From NCBI RefSeq assembly GCF_900130055.1, contig NZ_FQXU01000003.1:275627-339626 (forward strand): a DNA stretch of 64,000 nt, given 5' to 3'. Origin of the DNA: Clostridium intestinale DSM 6191 (GTDB lineage Bacteria > Bacillota > Clostridia > Clostridiales > Clostridiaceae). The notes beneath the pieces are model-generated. The model saw only the letters and a program-made list of their open reading frames with translations. It searched no databases and was not told where the DNA came from. Of the stretch, positions 1 to 8,575 are shown in pieces. Within the stretch, counting starts at the first letter, position 1. Each line of letters begins with the position of its first letter. The position numbers and the translations under genes are program-made.

Positions 1-2
1 AT

Positions 3-392
3 TCAGAACTTTTTGATAATAAGCCTATAGAGAGTTTGATTCTATTAGGCGAGGTTATAAAAAACATAAGAACATATTTTAATGGTAAAGTATCGGTTTT
101 AGAAATAACAAATCGTATATGTGATGCTATAGGTATACCTCCTGAAGAGGTAGCAGATGTCGTTAATTTTGGGCTACAAGTTAAAGGCGTAGAAGTTGCT
201 ATATTACTTAAGGAAGCTTCTAACGGGATTAAAGTAAGTTTAAGAAGTAAAAATAATTTTGATGTTAGAAATATTGCAGGACTTTTTGGAGGAGGAGGGC
301 ATTCTAAGGCCTCAGGTGTATTTTTCAAGGAGAAATCAATAGATGAAGCTAAAGAATTACTTCTTAGCGCAATAGAAAAAGAGTTGATATAA
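3..392 (+). CDS. nrnA: NrnA/RecJ-like DHH phosphoesterase, C-terminal part (partial at left edge)
   Basis: The reading frame is open to the left edge, so only the C-terminal ~129 residues are seen; an internal TTG at 36 is not a real start. The GGGGHSKASG motif at about 288-317 is the hallmark of the DHHA1 substrate-binding domain. In Firmicutes the DHH/DHHA1 protein directly before truB is NrnA, which degrades nanoRNAs and hydrolyses pAp to AMP; that name is inferred from position because the catalytic DHH domain lies outside the window. The stop overlaps the truB start by one base (TAATG), so the two are translationally coupled within the infB-rbfA-nrnA-truB type operon. Confidence 0.88.
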   Translation, partial: SELFDNKPIESLILLGEVIKNIRTYFNGKVSVLEITNRICDAIGIPPEEVADVVNFGLQVKGVEVAILLKEASNGIKVSLRSKNNFDVRNIAGLFGGGGHSKASGVFFKEKSIDEAKELLLSAIEKELI

Positions 393-1267
393 TGAATGGT
401 GTAATTATTGTGAATAAACCCAAAGGAATAACATCTTTTCAAGTTGTTTCTAGGGTAAGAAAGATTGTTGGAGTAAAAAAGGTTGGTCATACTGGTACTT
501 TAGATCCTTTGGCGACAGGTGTTTTGCCTATTTGTATTGGAAAAGCTACCAAAATAATTGATTATATAATGGAAGGTAAAAAAGGTTATAGTGTATCTTT
601 TGAGCTTGGAAAAATTACTGATACTTACGACAGTGAAGGTAAAGTAATTGATGAAAAACCAGTTATTGGAATTGACGAACATAGAGTACTTGAAGTTATA
701 GAATCTTTTAAAGGACCTATAATGCAAGAACCTCCAATGTATTCAGCGCTAAAACAAAATGGTAAAAGATTATATGAGTTAGCAAGAAAAGGAATAGAGG
801 TCGAAAGAAAAAAAAGACCAGTTACTATTTACAGTATAGAAAATATACAAATATCACTTCCTAAAATATCGATGGATGTCGTGTGCTCCAAAGGAACTTA
901 TATTAGAAGCTTGTGTTATGATATAGGTAAAGAACTTGAAGTTGGGGCTTTCATGACTGAATTAAAAAGGACTTTATCTAGTCCGTTTTCAATAGATGAT
1001 GCTATAAATTACGATGATTTGGAAAAAGTTATTGTAGAAGATAACTTAATGACTATGGATAAAACATTAGATTTCTATGATAAAATTATTATAGAAAATG
1101 GATATGAAAAGTTACTTTTAAACGGGGTTAAAGTTTCAGATAAAAGATTTTGTAAAGCAAGAGTTGAAGAGGATAAGCTTTTTAGAGTATATACCAGTGA
1201 AGAAACGTTTATAGGTATAGGTAAAATGGATTCTTATGGTTTTAAACTGGAAAAAAATCTAATGTAA
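392..1267 (+). CDS. truB: tRNA pseudouridine(55) synthase
   Basis: TruB converts U55 of the T-loop to pseudouridine in tRNAs in the cytoplasm. The 291-residue length is normal. The catalytic motif GHTGTLDPLATG is present with the nucleophilic Asp at residue 38, and the KGTYIRSL motif typical of the family follows in the second half. A C-terminal PUA-like segment ends the protein. The start codon shares its A with the nrnA stop, and ribF follows 20 bases after the stop, so it belongs to the same operon. Confidence 0.96.
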   Translation: MNGVIIVNKPKGITSFQVVSRVRKIVGVKKVGHTGTLDPLATGVLPICIGKATKIIDYIMEGKKGYSVSFELGKITDTYDSEGKVIDEKPVIGIDEHRVLEVIESFKGPIMQEPPMYSALKQNGKRLYELARKGIEVERKKRPVTIYSIENIQISLPKISMDVVCSKGTYIRSLCYDIGKELEVGAFMTELKRTLSSPFSIDDAINYDDLEKVIVEDNLMTMDKTLDFYDKIIIENGYEKLLLNGVKVSDKRFCKARVEEDKLFRVYTSEETFIGIGKMDSYGFKLEKNLM

Positions 1268-1287
1268 TAAAATCAAGAGGTATATGA

Positions 1288-2220
1288 ATGGTTGTAATAG
1301 ATGAGAAGTACGAAGGAATTATTTCTGAAGACACATATATAGCACTTGGAAGCTTTGATGGTCTACATATTGGACATTTAACATTAATAAATAAAGCTAT
1401 TGAGCTAGCTGATAAGTTTAATGGAAAAAGTATGGTTTTTTCTTTTAAAAATCATCCTTTAAGTTTTATAAGGCCAGAATCTGCCCCTAAATTACTAATG
1501 AATAAAGATGAAAAATTATCAGTATTAGAAAAGTTAGGGATAGATATCTGTTGTCTAATAGATTTTAATGAGAATGTTATGAAAATGCAGCCAGAAGATT
1601 TCGTAGAGCTTTTGAGTAAAAAGTATAAAGCTAAAGGAATAATCGTTGGATTTAATCATAAATTTGGATATAAAAATAAAGGTGATATTAACCTTTTAAA
1701 AAGTCTTGAAGCTGTTTATGGCTATAAAGTTTATGTGTTGGATGCTTATTCTTATGGGGAAGAAGTAGTTAGTTCTTCAAGAATAAGAGAAGAAATATCC
1801 AATGGAGATTTAGAGGAAGCTAATAAGATGCTATCAAGGGAATATTTTTTAGAAGGCAAAGTTATACATGGTAAGAAGTTAGGGAGACAGCTAGGATTCC
1901 CTACAGCAAATTTAGAGTATAATAGTAATTATGTATTACCTAAAACAGGTGTATATTATACAAATGTTTTGGTTAATAATGAAATATATAAGGGTATAAC
2001 TTCAGTTGGATATAATCCAACGGTAAGTGGAGATAAAAAACTTACTGTTGAAACGTATATATTGGATTTTAGTGAAGAAATATATGATTTACAAATGAAA
2101 GTATATTTCATTAAAAGAATTAGAGATGAAGAAAAATTTAATTCTATGGAAGAGTTAATAAATCAACTAAAAGACGATAGAAATTTTGCGTTAAATGAGG
2201 AAATAAAAATATCTTTTTAA
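1288..2220 (+). CDS. ribF: Bifunctional riboflavin kinase/FAD synthetase
   Basis: RibF phosphorylates riboflavin to FMN and adenylates FMN to FAD. The N-terminal nucleotidyltransferase domain shows GSFDGLHIGH at residues 21-30 and a SSSRIRE motif near 165. The C-terminal riboflavin kinase domain shows GFPTANL near residue 205 and a TVETYILDF motif. At 310 residues it has the usual length for a two-domain RibF. The start ATG at 1288 has an AAGAGG ribosome binding site 8 bases upstream. It lies between truB and rpsO, the standard order in Firmicutes. Confidence 0.96.
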   Translation: MVVIDEKYEGIISEDTYIALGSFDGLHIGHLTLINKAIELADKFNGKSMVFSFKNHPLSFIRPESAPKLLMNKDEKLSVLEKLGIDICCLIDFNENVMKMQPEDFVELLSKKYKAKGIIVGFNHKFGYKNKGDINLLKSLEAVYGYKVYVLDAYSYGEEVVSSSRIREEISNGDLEEANKMLSREYFLEGKVIHGKKLGRQLGFPTANLEYNSNYVLPKTGVYYTNVLVNNEIYKGITSVGYNPTVSGDKKLTVETYILDFSEEIYDLQMKVYFIKRIRDEEKFNSMEELINQLKDDRNFALNEEIKISF

Positions 2221-2227
2221 AAATACA

Positions 2228-2256
2228 TTTACAAAAAAAGATGATTTTGCTATAAT
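2228..2256 (+). promoter_or_regulatory. Sigma-A promoter of rpsO
   Basis: TTTACA (2228-2233) and TATAAT (2251-2256) are separated by exactly 17 bases, just after the ribF stop. This gives rpsO its own promoter inside the operon. Confidence 0.8.
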
Positions 2257-2261
2257 ACCCT

Positions 2262-2330
2262 TTAGGAACCTACTTCTAAGTGTTAAGAGTAGCCGACTTT
2301 TTTCTTGGTAGTAGGGGATAAATTACGGAG
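2262..2330 (+). promoter_or_regulatory. Structured rpsO leader, candidate S15 autoregulatory element
   Basis: The leader transcribed from the promoter contains CCTACT (2269-2274) able to pair with AGTAGG (2310-2315), closing a ~35-base internal region just upstream of the AGGAGG-like site. S15 represses its own mRNA through structured leaders in several bacterial groups. That this leader binds S15 is inference; only the closing helix and its position are seen. Confidence 0.4.
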
Positions 2331-2339
2331 GTGTTTTAC

Positions 2340-2603
2340 ATGGATAAAATTAAAAAGGCAGAAATTATAGGAAAGTATGCAAGACATGAAGGAGATACTG
2401 GATCTCCAGAAGTGCAAATAGCTTTATTAACAGAAAGAATAAACTCTTTAACAGATCATTTAAGAACTCATAAAAAGGATCACCATTCAAGAAGAGGACT
2501 TCTAATGATGGTTGGTCAAAGAAGAGGACTATTAAACTATCTATCTGGAATAGATATTGAAAGATATAGAGCTATAATAGAGAACTTAGGTTTAAGAAGA
2601 TAA
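2340..2603 (+). CDS. rpsO: 30S ribosomal protein S15
   Basis: Small-subunit protein that binds the 16S rRNA central domain. The 87-residue product begins [20 protein letters not shown] and contains the S15 signature region with [15 protein letters not shown] at 2331 is in frame but overlaps the CGGAGGTG ribosome binding site, so the ATG at 2340, 7 bases after GGAGG, is chosen. It has its own promoter and a terminator before pnp. Confidence 0.97.
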   Translation: MDKIKKAEIIGKYARHEGDTGSPEVQIALLTERINSLTDHLRTHKKDHHSRRGLLMMVGQRRGLLNYLSGIDIERYRAIIENLGLRR

Positions 2604-2606
2604 TTT

Positions 2607-2633
2607 AGAGCGGTTTATCCGCTCTATTATTTT
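2607..2633 (+). terminator. Terminator after rpsO
   Basis: A 7-bp G+C-rich stem AGAGCGG/CCGCTCT with a 5-base loop is followed by ATTATTTT. Read-through into pnp is likely because the T-tract is interrupted. Confidence 0.7.
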
Positions 2634-2692
2634 AATGAGGCAAAATTTGTAAAAATATGTAGAATTTATATTAACCAAAAGGAGGTTAGTTT

Positions 2693-4798
2693 ATGAATAA
2701 TTTTCATCAAACTACTGTAGCTGGAAGAAATATGAAGGTTGAGTCTGGTAAAGTTGGAATGTTATCAGATTGCGCTATATTTATGAGCTATGGAGATACA
2801 GTTATATTAACAAATGTTAATGCATCTGAAAAACCAAGAGAAGGGATTGATTTTTTCCCACTAAGTGTAGAGTATGAAGAAAGATTATATGCAGTAGGGA
2901 AAATACCAGGTGGATTTATAAAAAGAGAGGGAAGACCTTCAGAAAATGCTATTTTAAATGGTAGAGCTGTTGATAGACCATTAAGACCATTATTCCCTAA
3001 AGGATATAGAAATGATGTTCAAGTAGTTTGTACAGTAGTTTCTGTGGAAAATGACAATCTTCCAGAAATCCTAGCTATAAATGCAGCATCTACAGCTTTA
3101 TGTTTATCAAGCATTCCATTTGATACACCTGTTGCAGCTGTACAAATAGGATTGATAGATAATAACTTTATAGTAAATCCAACTTCAAAGGAAAGAGAAA
3201 TTTCTGATATGGAGCTAACTATATGTGCTACTAAGGAAAGAGTAATGATGATTGAAGCTGGTGGAAATGAAATTCCAGAAGAAACAATGATTAACGCTAT
3301 ATCATTTGGATTTGAAGAGTGTAAGAAAATAGTTGCTTTCCAAGAAGAAGCTATGAAAATGTTTGGAAAAGAAAAAAAAGTTCCAAATTTATATCATGTA
3401 GATGAAGAGATAGAAAAGAATGTAAGAGATTTTTCATTTGACATAATTAATGAAGCTATGCATATTATTGATAAAGATGAGAGAAACTTATCAATGAATG
3501 ATGTTAAAGCAAAAATTTCAGAAGAGTTTAAAGAAATATATCCAGACAACATGAGTGATGTTAACGATGTAGTGTATAGAATTCAAAAAGAAGTAGTTAG
3601 AGAAATGCTACTTAAAGAAAAGAAAAGACCAGATGGAAGAGCATTTGACCAATTAAGAAAGATATCTTGTGAAGTTGATATTTTACCTAGAACTCATGGA
3701 ACTGGTCTATTTACAAGAGGACTTACTCAAGTAATGACTGTAGCAACTTTAGGAGCTATAGGAGATGTTCAAATATTAGATGGAATCGGAGAATCTGTTT
3801 CTAAAACATATATGCATCATTATAACTTTCCATCTTACAGCGTAGGAGAAGTTAGACCATTAAGAGGACCAGGAAGAAGAGAAATAGGACATGGAGCATT
3901 AGCAGAAAGAGCTTTAGAACCATTAATACCTTCTCAAGAAGATTTTCCTTATACTATTAGATTAGTATCAGAAGTATTAAGTTCAAATGGATCTACATCT
4001 CAAGCTTCAGTATGTGCATCTACTTTAGCATTACTTGATGCAGGGGTTCCACTAAAGAGACCTGCTGCAGGAATAGCTATGGGATTAATAACTTCAGAAG
4101 ATTTAACTGAAGAAGGTGTAATCACAGATATTCAAGGTATAGAAGATTTCTTTGGAGACATGGACTTTAAAGTTGCAGGAACTGAAGTTGGAATAACTTC
4201 AATTCAAGTAGATACAAAAATTGCAGGTCTTTCTGATTATGTAATAAGAACAGCTATAACAAATGCAAGAAAAGCAAGAATGGAAATTTTAGATAAGATA
4301 AAAGAATGTATACCAGAGCATAGAGAAGAGGTTTCATTATACGCTCCTAAAACTTCAACTATGTCTATAGATCCAGAAAAGATAAGAGATGTTATCGGAG
4401 CTGGCGGAAAAGTTATTAATAAAATAATAGCTGATACTGGTGTTAAGATAGATATAAAGGAAGATGGAAAGATATTTATTTCTTCATCTGATTCAACAGG
4501 AGTAAAAGAGGCTTTAAAAATAATAGAGGGATTAACTAAAGAAGTTAAAGCTGGAGAAGTTTATTTAGGTAAAGTTACTAAAATAGCTAATTTTGGAGCA
4601 TTCGTAGAAATACTTCCAAGTAAAGAAGGTTTAGTTCATATATCAAAATTAGATGTGAATAGAGTTAACAAGGTTGAAGATATAGTATCGGTAGGAGATG
4701 AAATTCTTGTTAAAGTAACAGAAATAGACGCTCAAGGAAGAATAAATCTTTCAAGAAAAGATGCAATAGTGAATACAGAGAAAAAAGATGAAGAATAG
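2693..4798 (+). CDS. pnp: Polyribonucleotide nucleotidyltransferase (PNPase)
   Basis: Phosphorolytic 3'-5' exoribonuclease of mRNA decay. The 701-residue protein has two RNase PH cores ([13 protein letters not shown] and [12 protein letters not shown] regions in the second), a KH domain with [15 protein letters not shown] near 560-575, and a C-terminal S1 domain ([18 protein letters not shown]) near 620-690. The length is typical. The start has AAGGAGG 9 bases upstream. It follows rpsO as in most Firmicutes and gammaproteobacteria. Confidence 0.98.
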   Translation: MNNFHQTTVAGRNMKVESGKVGMLSDCAIFMSYGDTVILTNVNASEKPREGIDFFPLSVEYEERLYAVGKIPGGFIKREGRPSENAILNGRAVDRPLRPLFPKGYRNDVQVVCTVVSVENDNLPEILAINAASTALCLSSIPFDTPVAAVQIGLIDNNFIVNPTSKEREISDMELTICATKERVMMIEAGGNEIPEETMINAISFGFEECKKIVAFQEEAMKMFGKEKKVPNLYHVDEEIEKNVRDFSFDIINEAMHIIDKDERNLSMNDVKAKISEEFKEIYPDNMSDVNDVVYRIQKEVVREMLLKEKKRPDGRAFDQLRKISCEVDILPRTHGTGLFTRGLTQVMTVATLGAIGDVQILDGIGESVSKTYMHHYNFPSYSVGEVRPLRGPGRREIGHGALAERALEPLIPSQEDFPYTIRLVSEVLSSNGSTSQASVCASTLALLDAGVPLKRPAAGIAMGLITSEDLTEEGVITDIQGIEDFFGDMDFKVAGTEVGITSIQVDTKIAGLSDYVIRTAITNARKARMEILDKIKECIPEHREEVSLYAPKTSTMSIDPEKIRDVIGAGGKVINKIIADTGVKIDIKEDGKIFISSSDSTGVKEALKIIEGLTKEVKAGEVYLGKVTKIANFGAFVEILPSKEGLVHISKLDVNRVNKVEDIVSVGDEILVKVTEIDAQGRINLSRKDAIVNTEKKDEE

Positions 4799-4826
4799 AA
4801 GGGCATAAATTGCCTTTTTATTTTTT
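4799..4826 (+). terminator. Terminator after pnp
   Basis: Stem AAGGGCA/TGCCTTT (one G-T pair) with loop TAAAT, followed by a long T-rich tract, starting directly after the pnp stop. Confidence 0.75.
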
Positions 4827-4841
4827 AATATGGAGGTTATT

Positions 4842-6122
4842 ATGTACAATTTATATACACTAGAGAATGGTCTAAGGATTGTAACTGAACAAATAGAACA
4901 TGTAAACTCCATAAGCGTTGGGGTTATAGTTAAAAATGGTTCTAGAAATGAGACGGAAGATTTAAATGGGATTTCTCATTTCATAGAGCATATGTTGTTC
5001 AAGGGAACAGACAAAAGATCAGCTAAAAGTATTGTAGAAGAAATAGAAAATGTAGGTGGTCAAATTAATGCATATACTAGCAAGGAATCGACATGTTACT
5101 ATATTAAGGCATTAAATACGCACTTAGAGTTATCTATAGATGTACTTTCAGATATGATATTGAATTCTAAATTTGATGATGAGGAAATAAAAAAAGAGCA
5201 AAGTGTTGTAGTTGAGGAAATTTATATGAGTGAAGATTCTCCAGAAGATGTCTTAGGAGATCTTCATGCTGTATCAGCCTTTTATAAGGACTCTTTAGCT
5301 TATCCTATTTTAGGAACCCCAGACACTGTAAGAAGTTTTGATTCAAGCAAGATAAAAAGTTATATTGAAGAAATGTATACTCCAAGTAATACTGTTATAT
5401 CAATATGTGGAAATTTTGATGAAATTAAATTGAAACAACTTATAGAAAAATATTTTGGTGATTGGAGTGCATCTAATAAAGAAGCATTTGAATACAATAC
5501 TCCAGAGATTAAGAGAAGTTTTCTGTATGCTGAAAAGAATATAGAACAACTACATATAAATTTTGGACTTACAGGAATTAAGCAGGGAGATGAAAGAGGA
5601 TATAGCCTTTTATTACTAAATAATATATTAGGTGGTGGGGCATCTTCTATACTTTTCCAAAAGGTTAGGGAAGAGTTAGGATTATGTTACTCAATATATT
5701 CGTATCTTCTTACATATCAAAATACAGGTACTTTAAATATATATACTGGATTAAGTCCATCATATGCTGAAAAAGCTATTAATGTAATAAAAGAAGAACT
5801 ACATGATTTTAGAGATAGAGAATTTACCCAAGTGGAAATAGACATAAATAAAGAAAAAATAAAAGCAAGTTATATTCTTGGTCTAGAGAGTACTTCTTCT
5901 AGAATGTTCAACAATGGTAAATCTGTTTTGTATAAAAATAAGATAGTTACGCCTGATGATTTGATAAAGAAAATAGATGCTATAAACAAAAACTCTATTA
6001 AAGAAGTTCAAGAAATTTGTTTTAATGATGGCATTATAAATGGGGCATTTGTAGGTAGAAATGTTTCACTTGAAACTCTTAGCAGTTTATGTCAAAATAA
6101 TGTTGTATCTTTTAATAAATAA
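4842..6122 (+). CDS. M16 family zinc peptidase (MlpA/YmxG type)
   Basis: Processing-peptidase-like zinc protease with the inverted zinc motif HFIEH at residues 46-50 (HxxEH) and a downstream glutamate region (VVVEEIY) near 128, as in active M16 enzymes. The C-terminal half is the usual second M16 lobe. At 426 residues it matches Bacillus MlpA, encoded at the same place next to pnp. An in-frame ATG at 4830 overlaps the GGAGG ribosome binding site, so ATG 4842 is preferred. Its natural substrate is not known from sequence. Confidence 0.92.
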   Translation: MYNLYTLENGLRIVTEQIEHVNSISVGVIVKNGSRNETEDLNGISHFIEHMLFKGTDKRSAKSIVEEIENVGGQINAYTSKESTCYYIKALNTHLELSIDVLSDMILNSKFDDEEIKKEQSVVVEEIYMSEDSPEDVLGDLHAVSAFYKDSLAYPILGTPDTVRSFDSSKIKSYIEEMYTPSNTVISICGNFDEIKLKQLIEKYFGDWSASNKEAFEYNTPEIKRSFLYAEKNIEQLHINFGLTGIKQGDERGYSLLLLNNILGGGASSILFQKVREELGLCYSIYSYLLTYQNTGTLNIYTGLSPSYAEKAINVIKEELHDFRDREFTQVEIDINKEKIKASYILGLESTSSRMFNNGKSVLYKNKIVTPDDLIKKIDAINKNSIKEVQEICFNDGIINGAFVGRNVSLETLSSLCQNNVVSFNK

Positions 6123-6148
6123 AAATCCTCTTAATATTTTAGTTATAA

Positions 6149-6187
6149 AATCCCTTCTTAATGAATATTAATTTTTGAGGAGGGATT
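6149..6187 (+). promoter_or_regulatory. Hairpin sequestering the ylmC-type gene's Shine-Dalgarno
   Basis: AATCCCTTCT (6149-6158) pairs with AGGAGGGATT (6178-6187) over 10 bp with one G-T pair; the right arm contains the complete AGGAGG ribosome binding site. The start ATG is at 6191. There is no T-tract after it, so it is not an intrinsic terminator. A control on translation initiation is inferred. Confidence 0.65.
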
Positions 6188-6190
6188 AAC

Positions 6191-6469
6191 ATGAATGATA
6201 ATACAATCAAAACATTAAGTGAAATTGAAAACTTTGAGATAATTAACGTAAATGATGGAGAGAAGTATAACTATCTTTCTAATAATGACATAATAGTGGA
6301 TGGCGAAGGAAGACTAAAGTTTCTAATTGTCAATCTAAGTAACTCTAAATTCACTTTTTTTGGTGGAAATGAATATTTAGAAATACCATGGGATTATGTA
6401 AAAAAAATTGGGGCAAAAACTATTATACTAGATGTAGAAGAGGAAAACATTAAAAGAGCAAGGCTTTAA
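6191..6469 (+). CDS. YlmC/YmxH family PRC-barrel sporulation protein
   Basis: A 92-residue single PRC-barrel-like protein. It ends with the family pattern IPWDYVKKIGAKTIILDV and sits between the M16 peptidase and dapG, the standard place of ymxH in spore formers. The family is linked to sporulation in Bacillus and Clostridium but its molecular role is unknown. The strong AGGAGGG site sits inside a 10-bp hairpin (6149-6187), so translation may be conditional. Confidence 0.8.
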   Translation: MNDNTIKTLSEIENFEIINVNDGEKYNYLSNNDIIVDGEGRLKFLIVNLSNSKFTFFGGNEYLEIPWDYVKKIGAKTIILDVEEENIKRARL

Positions 6470-6489
6470 ATAACAGGGGGAGTGGTATT

Positions 6490-7689
6490 TTGAAAATTAT
6501 AGTACAAAAGTTTGGAGGAACGTCAGTTTCGACTCCAGAGAGAAGAAAGTCTGTAGTTGATAAAGTTAAAAATGCAATAAGCGAAGGATATAGTCCTGTA
6601 GTAGTAGTTTCTGCTATGGGAAGAAAAGGGGAAGCTTATGCAACTGATACACTATTATCACTTTTAAGCAGTGATTTTAAGGATGAAAACAAACAAGCAG
6701 CTGATTTATTAATGTGTTGTGGGGAAATAATTAGTTCTGTTGTAATGAGTAATGTTTTTTACGAAAATAATATAGCTGCAGTTCCTTTAACGGGAGGACA
6801 AGCAGGCATACTAACTGATGATAACTTCTCTGATGCAAAATCTTTAAATGTAAGTACTAAAATCCTAATGGATATATTATCTCAAGGAAAGGTTCCAATT
6901 GTTACTGGATTCCAAGGAGTGACTCAGGATGGATTTTTAACTACATTAGGAAGAGGGGGAAGTGATACCTCTGCTGCATTAATAGGTGCAGCACTAAAGG
7001 CTGAAGCTATTGAAATATATACAGATGTTGATGGTATAATGACAGCTGACCCAAGAATAGTAGAAGAGGCTGCATTAATAGATATTATAAGCTATAATGA
7101 AGTTTTCCAACTTGCTGAACAAGGGGCTAAGGTTATACATCCAAAAGCTGTTGAAGCTGCAATGAGAGGCAATATTCCTCTTATAATTAAAAATACTATG
7201 AGTGACTGTAAGGGAACATTAATTAACAATGTTGGAGATATACAAAACACAAGAATTATAACAGGTATAACTCATCTAAGTGGAAGAACTCAAGTATCTA
7301 TAAAGAGTGAGGATAATCAAGGAAATAATCATTATAAAGAACTTTTAGATATATTAGCAAATAATAACATAAGTTTAGATTTAATCAATATCTTCCCAAA
7401 GGAAAAAATATTTACAATTGATGATTCAATGAAAAATAGATTAGAGAAGATATTTAAAGATATTAATATAAAATATACTATTATAGAAAACTGTAGTAAC
7501 TTAGCTATTGTAGGTTCTAGAATGACTGGTATTCCTGGAGTAATGGCTAAAATAATCAAAGCTTTAAGTGATAGTAACATAGAAGTTTTACAAACTGCAG
7601 ATTCTCACATGACAATATGGTGTTTAATTCACACTGACAATGTTCAGAAGGCAATTAATACATTACATAGAACTTTTGAATTAAGTTAG
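6490..7689 (+). CDS. dapG: Aspartate kinase (DapG type)
   Basis: Phosphorylates aspartate, the first step to diaminopimelate, lysine, threonine and methionine. KFGGTSV at residues 7-13 is the kinase motif, and GRGGSDTSAALIGAAL (~155-170) with TDVDGIMTADPR (~178-190) form the active site. Two ACT domains follow (from ~265 and ~340), the site of feedback inhibition. At 399 residues the length is right. The TTG start has an AGGGGGAG site upstream. In spore formers this isozyme supplies diaminopimelate/dipicolinate and lies near the spore genes seen here. Confidence 0.95.
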   Translation: MKIIVQKFGGTSVSTPERRKSVVDKVKNAISEGYSPVVVVSAMGRKGEAYATDTLLSLLSSDFKDENKQAADLLMCCGEIISSVVMSNVFYENNIAAVPLTGGQAGILTDDNFSDAKSLNVSTKILMDILSQGKVPIVTGFQGVTQDGFLTTLGRGGSDTSAALIGAALKAEAIEIYTDVDGIMTADPRIVEEAALIDIISYNEVFQLAEQGAKVIHPKAVEAAMRGNIPLIIKNTMSDCKGTLINNVGDIQNTRIITGITHLSGRTQVSIKSEDNQGNNHYKELLDILANNNISLDLINIFPKEKIFTIDDSMKNRLEKIFKDINIKYTIIENCSNLAIVGSRMTGIPGVMAKIIKALSDSNIEVLQTADSHMTIWCLIHTDNVQKAINTLHRTFELS

Positions 7690-7701
7690 TATAAAATATA
7701 T

Positions 7702-7732
7702 CCTCCTGTACAAAATATAAAAGTACAGGAGG
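7702..7732 (+). promoter_or_regulatory. Hairpin sequestering the tepA-type gene's Shine-Dalgarno
   Basis: CCTCCTGTAC (7702-7711) and GTACAGGAGG (7723-7732) form a perfect 10-bp stem with an 11-base loop. The right arm ends with the AGGAGG of the next gene (start 7740), and no T-tract follows. It is the second such structure within 1.6 kb. Confidence 0.7.
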
Positions 7733-7739
7733 TATGTTT

Positions 7740-8483
7740 ATGTGGAATAATTTTTATGAAATAGATAATAAAAAGTTAAAAGATGATGATAAAATTATAG
7801 ATAAAAATCACGGTGATGATAAAAAAGAAACTAAAGAAGAAAATGATGATATTGCGTCTATAAAAGAATTTGGAAATACTTCCGTTTCTAAACCAGACGA
7901 AAGAATTCAGATTGTATCTATAATAGGTCAAATAGAAGGGCACATGGTTTCACCTCCTAATACTAAAACGACTAAATATGAACATGTAATTCCTCAGCTT
8001 ATTTCTATGGAACAAAATCCAGAAGTTAAGGGAATACTGATTATTTTAAATACAGTAGGAGGAGATGTAGAGGCAGGTCTTGCCATTGCTGAAATGATAA
8101 ACAGTCTCTCAAAACCTACAGTTTCTTTAGTTATTGGAGGAGGCCATTCTATAGGAGTACCTCTTGCAACATCTGCGAGCGTATCTTTTATATCTCCATC
8201 AGCAACTATGATAATTCATCCTATAAGAATGAATGGGCTTGTAATAGGAGTACCTCAGACATTTAAGTATTTTAATAAGATGCAGGATAGAATAAATGAT
8301 TTTATAGTGAGGACATCAAAGGTTAATAAAGAAAAGCTTAAAAAACTTATGATGGAAACTGATGAACTTTTAAATGATATGGGAACTATACTTATTGGTA
8401 AAGAAGCTGTTGATATAGGACTTATAGATGAGGTTGGGGGCATAAAAGCCGCTTTAGATAAGTTGGAATCTATGATAGAATAA
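7740..8483 (+). CDS. tepA: ClpP-fold peptidase, TepA/YmfB type
   Basis: A 247-residue ClpP/crotonase-fold serine peptidase. Residues 1-55 are a charged, low-complexity leader. The ClpP-like core has IILNTVGGDVEAGLAIAEMI (~101-120), the nucleophile motif GGGHSIG (Ser137) and the histidine motif MIIHP (His160). Bacillus TepA (translocation-enhancing protein) is encoded at the same place, next to the spoIIIE/ftsK gene. ATG 7734 is only one base from AGGAGG, so ATG 7740 is preferred. The ribosome binding site lies in a perfect hairpin. Confidence 0.85.
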   Translation: MWNNFYEIDNKKLKDDDKIIDKNHGDDKKETKEENDDIASIKEFGNTSVSKPDERIQIVSIIGQIEGHMVSPPNTKTTKYEHVIPQLISMEQNPEVKGILIILNTVGGDVEAGLAIAEMINSLSKPTVSLVIGGGHSIGVPLATSASVSFISPSATMIIHPIRMNGLVIGVPQTFKYFNKMQDRINDFIVRTSKVNKEKLKKLMMETDELLNDMGTILIGKEAVDIGLIDEVGGIKAALDKLESMIE

Positions 8484-8490
8484 ATATATA

Positions 8491-8520
8491 AATAAACCAT
8501 AGGGTTTCCTGTGGTTTATT
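8491..8520. terminator. Hairpin between tepA-type gene and ftsK
   Basis: A 13-bp stem AATAAACCATAGG/CCTGTGGTTTATT with loop GTTT and one G-T pair. The tail is A/T-rich but weak in T, so it is a moderate terminator for the + strand. Confidence 0.6.
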
Positions 8521-8575
8521 TATATTAAAGAGGATATTTGACTAAAATGTAGAATACAAATTTAGGGGTGATAAA

